Part shown: piece after piece, positions 41,115-46,469 of the stretch
How the letters are laid out: every line of letters starts with the position of its first letter
Position numbering within the stretch: the stretch's first letter is position 1
NCBI GenBank assembly: GCA_966250375.1
Contig: CBINHE010000026.1
Coordinates: 1 to 46,469 of the forward strand
Direction: 5' to 3'
DNA from: CAMLDH01 sp966250375
GTDB taxonomy: Bacteria > Pseudomonadota > Gammaproteobacteria > Burkholderiales > Burkholderiaceae_D
Length of the DNA stretch: 46,469 nucleotides
Notes under the pieces: model-generated
Database searches by the model: none
Seen by the model: the letters and a program-made list of their open reading frames with translations, nothing else
What the model was told of the DNA's origin: nothing
Made by a program: the position numbers and the translations under genes

Positions 41115-41606
41115 ATGGCTAAAAAAGAGCATATTTCCGAAACGCCGGCGACGCAATTTTTGCGCAAGCACGACGCTGTATTTTCCGAGCATCCATACAA
41201 CTATGAAGAGCACGGCGGCACCATCGTATCAGCGCGCGAACTGGGCGTGGATGAACACCATGTGGTCAAGACCCTCATCATGCAGGACGAGGCCGCCAAG
41301 CCGCTGATCGTCCTGATGCACGGCGATCGTAAAGTGTCGACCAAGAATCTGGCACGCCAGATCGGCTGCAAATCGATCGAGCCGTGCAAACCGGAAGTGG
41401 CGAATCGACACTCAGGCTACCTGGTCGGCGGTACGTCGCCGTTCGGCACCAAAAAGGCGATGCCCGTCTACATGGAGAAAAGCATAATGTCACTCGAGAA
41501 GATTTATATCAATGGCGGACGGCGCGGCTACTTGATCGGGATTGATCCGAAAATAATCGCCAACATTCTGCCCATCAAACTGGTTAATTGTGCGCTCGAT
41601 GAATAA
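41115..41606 (+). CDS. ybaK: Cys-tRNA(Pro)/aminoacyl-tRNA deacylase YbaK/EbsC
   Basis: A trans-editing enzyme that hydrolyses mischarged Cys-tRNA(Pro). 163 residues: ATQFLRKHDAVFSEHPYNYEEH, VVKTLIMQDEAAKPLIVLMHGD (catalytic Lys in the VVKTL strand), KNLARQIGCKSIEPCKPEVANRHSGYLVGGTSPFGTKKAMPVYME, with the GG-x-SPFG loop of the family. ATG 41115. Complete and ordinary. Confidence 0.94.
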   Translation: MAKKEHISETPATQFLRKHDAVFSEHPYNYEEHGGTIVSARELGVDEHHVVKTLIMQDEAAKPLIVLMHGDRKVSTKNLARQIGCKSIEPCKPEVANRHSGYLVGGTSPFGTKKAMPVYMEKSIMSLEKIYINGGRRGYLIGIDPKIIANILPIKLVNCALDE

Positions 41607-41746
41607 ATCGAGTTGACGGAAAATTGGATAATTTCAAAATTTGATAGCGGTATAGGGTATTAGGCAGTCCATCAAAAAAAATTGTGTAAATGCCTCGTAA
41701 AAATAACAATAAATTTTATTTGGCAACTTAAGAGAAAGATAAAGAC

Positions 41747-42352
41747 ATGAATACAGCTTTATTCGGGATCGCCGCTTACTTGATTGGCTCGGTGTCATTC
41801 GCGGTTGTCGTCAGCAAATTATTCGGCCTGGCCGATCCACGTACGTATGGCTCGAAGAATCCTGGCGCAACCAATGTGCTGCGCAGCGGTAATAAAGCGG
41901 CAGCGATGTTGACCCTGCTGGGTGATGCTGTCAAAGGGTGGCTGGCAGTATGGCTCGCGCAAAAATACGGGCCGCAATACGGGATTGAAGACGCCGGCAT
42001 TGCGCTGGTTGCCATTGCGGTGTTCGCCGGTCATCTGTGGCCGGTGTTTTTCAAGTTCGTCGGCGGCAAGGGCGTTGCCACCGCACTGGGTGTACTGCTG
42101 GGGCTCAACGTATGGCTGGGCGTGGCGACCATGGTCACATGGTTGGTGATTGCGTATGCATTCCGTTATTCATCGCTGGCGGCGTTGATCGCCAGCGTGT
42201 TCGCGCCGTTCTATTACGGCTTGTTGTTTGGCACGGATGTGAAATTGCTCGCGGTACTGGCGATGAGCTGTTTGCTGATGTATCGGCACAGCAAGAATAT
42301 CGCGAACTTGATGACGGGAAAAGAAAGCAAAATCGGCAGCAAGAAAAAATAG
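41747..42352 (+). CDS. plsY: Glycerol-3-phosphate acyltransferase PlsY
   Basis: Membrane enzyme that acylates glycerol-3-phosphate with acyl-phosphate, the first step of phospholipid synthesis. 201 residues, five helices. The three catalytic loops are present: GLADPRTYGSKNPGATNVLRSGNK (motif 1), GHLWPVFFKFVGGKGVATALG (motif 2) and LLMYRHSKNIANLMTGKESK (motif 3). A run of upstream A/T and GAGAAAGA precede ATG 41747. Convergent with the ClC pseudogene. Confidence 0.97.
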   Translation: MNTALFGIAAYLIGSVSFAVVVSKLFGLADPRTYGSKNPGATNVLRSGNKAAAMLTLLGDAVKGWLAVWLAQKYGPQYGIEDAGIALVAIAVFAGHLWPVFFKFVGGKGVATALGVLLGLNVWLGVATMVTWLVIAYAFRYSSLAALIASVFAPFYYGLLFGTDVKLLAVLAMSCLLMYRHSKNIANLMTGKESKIGSKKK

Positions 42353-42432
42353 CGCTTTTCGGCATCCACTTTTCAGAATTGCGAATGTCACACTTTGTTC
42401 CTCGCGACGATATATGCCGGGACGATACTTAT

Positions 42433-43655
42433 TCACTGTCTGCTTGAAACTTGTTCTGCAAGCACTTGATACAGCGGGGTAGGGCAGATTATTTTGGAGA
42501 TGCCGCTGGCGATCACTGATGCGATCATCAGAGGCAGCAGCATCTGATGACTGTTTGTCATTTCCATCATGATGATGAACGACGTAACAGGCGCTCTGGT
42601 CACGCCTGACAAATAAGCCGCCATCATCAGTAAAATAATTGCGCTATGCGGTGCGAGGTCAGGCAACATCGTGGCGATATTGTCACCAATGCCGGCGCCG
42701 ATCGCCAGTGATGGGGCAAAGAATCCGCCAGAGATGCCGCTTACAGAAGACAGCAAGGTCGCTGCCATTTTCGCCAATCCAAAATACCATGGCAACACGT
42801 CATTGTTTTCGAGTGTGGCGCGCGCAGGTTGGTAACCAGTGCCAAAAATTATGCCGTCGGTGCATGTGCCAATGATTGCCACTACCAATCCGCATAGTGC
42901 AGCAAATAGGACAGGGTGACGCTTCACGAAATAAGCCACGCGCGATGGGAGCCGGGACGACGCGGAAATAAAAAGCTGGCTGAACAATCCGCCCGCCGCA
43001 CCGCCTATTACGCCGCAGACCATGAGGGCGGCGGCATTCGAATTCCAGTTGAGAGATGCGCCAGTGGAGCCAAAGTAGGTATAGTTACCGAGTAATGCCA
43101 ATGAAACAGGCCTGACAGGATGACCGTGACGAGCGTCGAGCTATTTGCCTTGAATACGTGTTTCTTGCTTCACTCTTCGATTGCGAACATGATGCCCGCG
43201 AGCGGTGTATTGAATGCGGCGGAGATGCCTGCAGCGCCGCCGGCAAGGATCAGAATGCGTCGCATCGCGGCGGTTTGAAATGGGCCTCTCCCATAAAATG
43301 CATGCATGATGGAGGCCCCGATTTGTACCATCGGCCCTTCTCGTCCGATTGAGGCTCCAATACTTAATCCGTCCAAGGTCAGCAGCACTTTTCCGCACAT
43401 AATGCGAAGCGATAGCAGGTTGCTGGTTTTGTTGGCGCTCAGCGTATCGATCGCTGCAATAGTATGCGGTATGCCACTGCCTTGCGTGCCTGGAAAATAC
43501 CGGTGCGTCAGGTAAGTAAGCAGCGCGAATCCGGCAGGCATGATCAATAGCGGCGCCACAGGAAATGTCTTGAATAAAAGTGTATTCATGCTGCTGGTAT
43601 GTTCGCTGCCGATTGCCAGCAGAACGGCAACCAGCCCGATCAGCAGCGGCTCCAC
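42433..43655 (-). pseudogene. ClC-type chloride channel/antiporter, disrupted
   Basis: Two consecutive open parts together spell one ClC protein. The first (43655-43170) has GTQGSGIPHTIAA (GSGIP), IGREGPMVQIG (GREGP) and FNTPLAGIMFAIEE; the second (43101-42433) has GTGYQPA, SGISGGFFAPSLAIGAGIGD (GxFxP) and the C-terminal helices. Between them the frame hits a TGA after IEE, continues as SKKHVFKANSSTLVTVILSGL, then needs a one-base insertion near 43110 to rejoin SLALLGNYTYFG. The usual N-terminal helix before EPLLIGLVAV is also missing, with a TGA just upstream in frame. So at least two lesions; not functional as read. Confidence 0.85.
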
Positions 43656-43896
43656 GATTCATGCCGTCCCGCGATGCTAGAGATTGACGATTTTAGGCAT
43701 TGGATCATTCGGCAATTTGTCATCACGAGCGGATTCACCGCCGGGCGGAGCGGCCGACATCTGGTTTGCGGTTGTTTGATAAGTATCGGATGGTAAGGAC
43801 ATAAAGTTACTTAAGAAAATATGGTGGAGTACATTTGGAAAAATCATATTTCACCAAATATATATTTACTGCAATTCAATTCATGAGGTGTTTGTA

Positions 43897-44430
43897 ATGG
43901 CAAGACGGAGCATGAAATCAAACAAGGATGAGGCCTGTGGCATTGTCAGTGAGGACGCAGGGGGAGAGTCCGCGCATCTCGATACTCTGAAAAAATTGCG
44001 GGTCGTGATCCGAGCCGCACAGCGGCACTCGGCATGGATTGAAAAGCAATGCGGCGTGAGTGGTACGCAGTTATGGGTAATGCAAGAGCTGCATGAAACG
44101 CCAGGCTTGCGAGTGGGCGAAATTGCGGTCAGGCTGGCGATTCATCAAACCACGGCAAGCAACTTGCTGGATGCACTTGAAAAACGCGGCTATATAGTGA
44201 AAGCACGCGATCCCAACGATCAACGCGCAGTGCGGCTGGTGCTGTCGGAATCCGGTGGGTGCTTGCTGATGCAGGCACCTACGCCGGCGAGAGGATTATT
44301 ACCTGAGTCGCTAAGGCAGTTGGATGCCGAATCGTTATCGCAATTGAATAAAGGATTGCAAGGTCTGCTCAGCAGTATTGATGTACTGGATGAAGGGTTC
44401 GATTCGCAACCCTTGTCTTTTACGATGTAA
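43897..44430 (+). CDS. MarR-family transcriptional regulator
   Basis: 177 residues. After a polar 30-residue tail comes a MarR winged helix: LKKLRVVIRAAQRHSAWIEKQCGVSGTQLWVMQELHETPGLRVGEIAVRLAIHQTTASNLLDALEKRGYIVKARDPNDQRAVRLVLSESG, containing the recognition helix and the wing D-x-R-x-x-x-x-x-L-T/S. ATG 43897 has GAGG upstream. It is divergent from the ClC pseudogene and may once have regulated it; ligand unknown. Its stop codon is only 1 bp from a TA-flanked miniature element, which supplies the 3' UTR. Confidence 0.9.
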   Translation: MARRSMKSNKDEACGIVSEDAGGESAHLDTLKKLRVVIRAAQRHSAWIEKQCGVSGTQLWVMQELHETPGLRVGEIAVRLAIHQTTASNLLDALEKRGYIVKARDPNDQRAVRLVLSESGGCLLMQAPTPARGLLPESLRQLDAESLSQLNKGLQGLLSSIDVLDEGFDSQPLSFTM

Positions 44431-44431
44431 T

Positions 44432-44633
44432 TAGAGCGGTTTGCGGATCGGTGTAAGGGGCCAATCTCGGGCCTGCGGTGCTCGGTGTCCTTGCAGGACG
44501 TGCAACGGCTTGCAAGCCGTTGCCGTTTCGCAGGCAGCCGGCATGCCGGCTGAAACCCCTGCTACACCTTCACGTACACGTGCGCTCCTCGGCCCGACCC
44601 TGGCTCCCTTACACAGACCCGCAAACCGCTCTA
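44432..44633 (+). mobile_element. Miniature TA-flanked element (MITE-like), copy 2
   Basis: 198 bp between TA dinucleotides, ends GAGCGGTTTGCGG and its near-perfect inverse extending about 27 bp with a few mismatches. Internal palindromes AACGGCTTGCAAGCCGTT and CAGCCGGCATGCCGGCTG take the place of the TTGCAA- and GCATGC-centred palindromes of copy 1. It separates the MarR gene from tsaD (convergent) and may act as their terminator. Confidence 0.72.
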
Positions 44634-44671
44634 GCGCCTGCGCCGGGGTTATCTTTCTTCCGGTATTTGCG

Positions 44672-45700
44672 TCAAGCGGCCTGTAACTCATTCAAGGGCC
44701 AGCGCGGCCGCACATTGAATGCATAATCGTGCGTTGCCGCGTTGGGGTTGGCCATCAACCGCCGCGCGCCGGCAAACGCAATCATCGCGCCATTGTCGGT
44801 GCAAAACTCCAGCTCGGGATAGAACACGCGAAAGCGCCGCTTGGCCGCCGCCGCATCGAGCGATGCGCGCAATTGCCGGTTGGCGCCGACGCCGCCGGCA
44901 ATCACCAGCCGCTTCAGGCCGGTTTCCTTCAACGCGGTCACGCACTTGGCGGTCAGCACATCGACGATCGCATCCACGAATGCACGCGCTACATTCGCCT
45001 TGTCCTGTTCGCAGATATTCGCGATCCGGTTTTTCACAAGCGTCAACACCGCGGTCTTGAGACCGGAAAAGCTGAAATTCAAATCCTTCGAATGCAACAT
45101 CGGGCGCGGCAGTTTATAGGCATTGGAGTCGCCGAATTCCGCCAGGCGCGAAATCGCCGGCCCGCCCGGATAGCCCAGGCCGAGCAGTTTGGCAGACTTG
45201 TCAAATGCTTCACCGGCTGCGTCGTCCACCGTTTCGCCCAGCAATGCATATTGTCCGACGCCATCGACACGCATCAATTGCGTATGGCCGCCCGACACCA
45301 GCAGGGCGACAAACGGAAAGGGCGGCGGATCGCTCGCCAGCAAAGGCGACAGCAAATGGCCTTCCAGGTGATGCACGCCGAGTACAGGCTTGTCGAGTGC
45401 CAGTCCGAGGCCGCATGCGATCGAAGCGCCGACCAGCAGCGCGCCGGCCAGTCCCGGACCTTGCGTGTAAGCGATCGCATCGATCCCGCGCCGGTCGATG
45501 CCGCTCTCGGCCAGTACCTGCTCCAGCAACGGAATCGCGCGCCGGATATGGTCGCGCGATGCCAGTTCCGGCACTACGCCGCCGTATTCTTCATGCATCG
45601 CGACTTGCGAATACAAGGCATGGCCGAGCAAACCGCGTTGCGTGTCGTACAACGCAAGGCCGGTTTCGTCGCAGGAGGATTCAACGCCGAGAACAATCAT
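44672..45700 (-). CDS. tsaD: tRNA N6-adenosine threonylcarbamoyltransferase TsaD
   Basis: Catalytic subunit for t6A37 synthesis. 342 residues of ASKHA fold: VLGVESSCDETGLALYD, SQVAMHEEYGGVVPELASRDH, the metal motif GVHHLEGHLLSPLL (H-x-x-x-H), VALLVSGGHTQL, LGLGYPGGP, FSFSGLKTAVL, and VIAGGVGANRQLR. ATG 45700 gives the canonical N-terminus; the long upstream extension of the frame is antisense to the next gene. No Shine-Dalgarno is visible. TsaE, its partner, is at 11.3 kb. Confidence 0.97.
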   Translation of the reverse strand: MIVLGVESSCDETGLALYDTQRGLLGHALYSQVAMHEEYGGVVPELASRDHIRRAIPLLEQVLAESGIDRRGIDAIAYTQGPGLAGALLVGASIACGLGLALDKPVLGVHHLEGHLLSPLLASDPPPFPFVALLVSGGHTQLMRVDGVGQYALLGETVDDAAGEAFDKSAKLLGLGYPGGPAISRLAEFGDSNAYKLPRPMLHSKDLNFSFSGLKTAVLTLVKNRIANICEQDKANVARAFVDAIVDVLTAKCVTALKETGLKRLVIAGGVGANRQLRASLDAAAAKRRFRVFYPELEFCTDNGAMIAFAGARRLMANPNAATHDYAFNVRPRWPLNELQAA

Positions 45701-45776
45701 GGGAGGGGGGAGGTAAGAGGTGGCAAGCTTTTTGCAAAGCATCATTGTAAAGGAAAGCACCCTTTGCTTATATCTT

Positions 45777-46424
45777 ATGACTCTTATGATCGATTCCGAT
45801 TCCAAACCATTCAAGATCGTCGCCGTCAATTCATTGGTGGCGCCCGAAGGTGCCGACGCGGCCGCGCAGGAGCAGGCCGAGCGCGCTCGCGCCCTGCGCA
45901 TCGGTTTGCTGGAAAGTGGCTATAACATCCTGGCCGCATTGCCGCCGGATGCAGACCTGGCCGAGCAGATGGCCCGACTGCAGCCGGACGTGATCATCGT
46001 CGATGCGCAATCCGACGCCGCGCTCAAGAAATTGGTGGCGGCGACCGCCGACGAGCGGCGCCCGATCGTCTGTTTTACCGAGGACAACGACAAGGTAAAA
46101 ATGCATGCGGCGATTGAAGCCGGCGTGTTTGCCTATGTGGTTGCAGGCTTGTCTGCCGAGCGCGTGATCGCCGTGCTGGACGTGGCGATTGCGCATTTTG
46201 AGGTCGACCAGAAGCTGCGCCATGAACAACTGGCTGAAACCAAACTGAAACTGGCCGAGCGCAAGGTGATCGAGCGCGCCAAAGGCTTGCTGATGGAGCA
46301 TCATCATTGCACCGAATACGACGTCTATTGCAAGCTGCGCCGTCTCGCCATGGACAAGAATCTGAATTACGTTCCGGTCATGGAGGATCGGAATATATGG
46401 ACAAAGGCGTCCGACTTAGTGTGA
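45777..46424 (+). CDS. ANTAR-domain response regulator (NasT-like)
   Basis: 215 residues: a pseudo-receiver domain (IVAVNSLVAPEG...QPDVIIVDAQSD...IVCFTEDNDKVKMHAAIEAGVFAYVVAGLSAERV) and the RNA-binding ANTAR helices (LAERKVIERAKGLLMEHHHCTEYDVYCKLRRLAMDKNLN). NasT-type proteins bind two-hairpin leaders and antiterminate nitrate/nitrite assimilation genes. The last 20 residues (YVPVMEDRNIWTKASDLV) do not resemble the usual helical ANTAR end, and the final six codons lie in a terminator stem, so the 3' end looks replaced. The N-terminal segment before MTL in the longer frame is unlikely. Divergent from tsaD. Confidence 0.85.
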   Translation: MTLMIDSDSKPFKIVAVNSLVAPEGADAAAQEQAERARALRIGLLESGYNILAALPPDADLAEQMARLQPDVIIVDAQSDAALKKLVAATADERRPIVCFTEDNDKVKMHAAIEAGVFAYVVAGLSAERVIAVLDVAIAHFEVDQKLRHEQLAETKLKLAERKVIERAKGLLMEHHHCTEYDVYCKLRRLAMDKNLNYVPVMEDRNIWTKASDLV

Positions 46425-46457
46425 GCATGCTCACACAAACTCGGACGCTTTTTTTTT
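46407..46457 (+). terminator. Strong intrinsic terminator overlapping the ANTAR gene end
   Basis: GCGTCCGA/TCGGACGC outer stem enclosing a perfect 18-bp palindrome GTGTGAGCATGCTCACAC, then nine Ts. It begins 18 bp before the end of the coding sequence. Confidence 0.9.
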
Positions 46458-46469
46458 CCCTTATAACAT

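Noticed and set aside
43105..43170. Programmed recoding in the ClC gene
   Set aside because: A TGA and a separate frameshift, with no slippery site or stem, plus a missing N-terminus, indicate decay rather than recoding.
1..46469. CRISPR array
   Set aside because: No series of regularly spaced identical short repeats was seen; the only multi-copy repeats are R1, the REPs and the two miniature elements.

Overview
The window looks like a piece of a betaproteobacterial chromosome of the order Burkholderiales. The best fit is the Oxalobacteraceae (Herminiimonas/Collimonas-like). This rests on the gene repertoire (mutL-miaA, tsaE-amiC beside queG, a phasin, a PEP-CTERM protein, an ANTAR regulator beside tsaD) and on moderate GC; it is not a species identification. 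Most of the window is ordinary core chromosome, but two blocks are clearly acquired.

Left edge (1-2.64 kb): a remnant island abuts the 3' end of a tRNA-Met(CAT) gene. It holds an Mrr-type restriction endonuclease, a HEPN/nucleotidyltransferase pair and the C-terminal stub of a tyrosine integrase. Core block 1 (2.7-20.8 kb) carries miaA and mutL, a DedA membrane protein, a Do-type periplasmic protease, cheW, an outer-membrane protein, tsaE-amiC, queG, a complete C4-dicarboxylate TRAP uptake locus (two-component genes dctS-dctR divergent from dctPQM), a probable small RNA, an O6-alkylguanine-DNA alkyltransferase and xerD. miaA, tsaE, tsaD and queG all act on tRNA positions 34-37.

Accessory block (20.8-35.4 kb): its most informative feature is a series of short same-strand genes separated by degenerate attC recombination sites (7-bp GTTRRRY and RYYYAAC cores with imperfect inverted repeats between them). 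I read it as a decayed integron cassette array with no integrase in the window. Cargo includes small membrane proteins, GNAT acetyltransferases, a flavin-type oxidase, a UPF0158 protein, a GST, a glyoxalase-fold protein and a phosphodiesterase. A repeat found three times (R1, about 165 bp, with nested inverted repeats and a covarying central hairpin) sits directly after attC cores of the GTTGAG type. Later insertions broke the array: a REP-associated transposase with flanking inverted REPs, an AT-rich Ser/Thr kinase gene resembling type III secretion effectors, the 3' end of a group II intron at an attC core, and fragments of two more effector-like genes.

Core block 2 (35.4-46.5 kb) contains a chemoreceptor, elaA-like, phasin, wrbA, an exo/endonuclease-family hydrolase, ybaK, plsY, a disrupted ClC chloride channel, a MarR regulator, tsaD and an ANTAR regulator ending in a strong terminator. 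Two TA-flanked elements of about 198 bp with matching ends (8.9 kb and 44.4 kb) look like miniature transposons of the IS630/mariner type; a stub of an IS630-like transposase lies at 20.9 kb.
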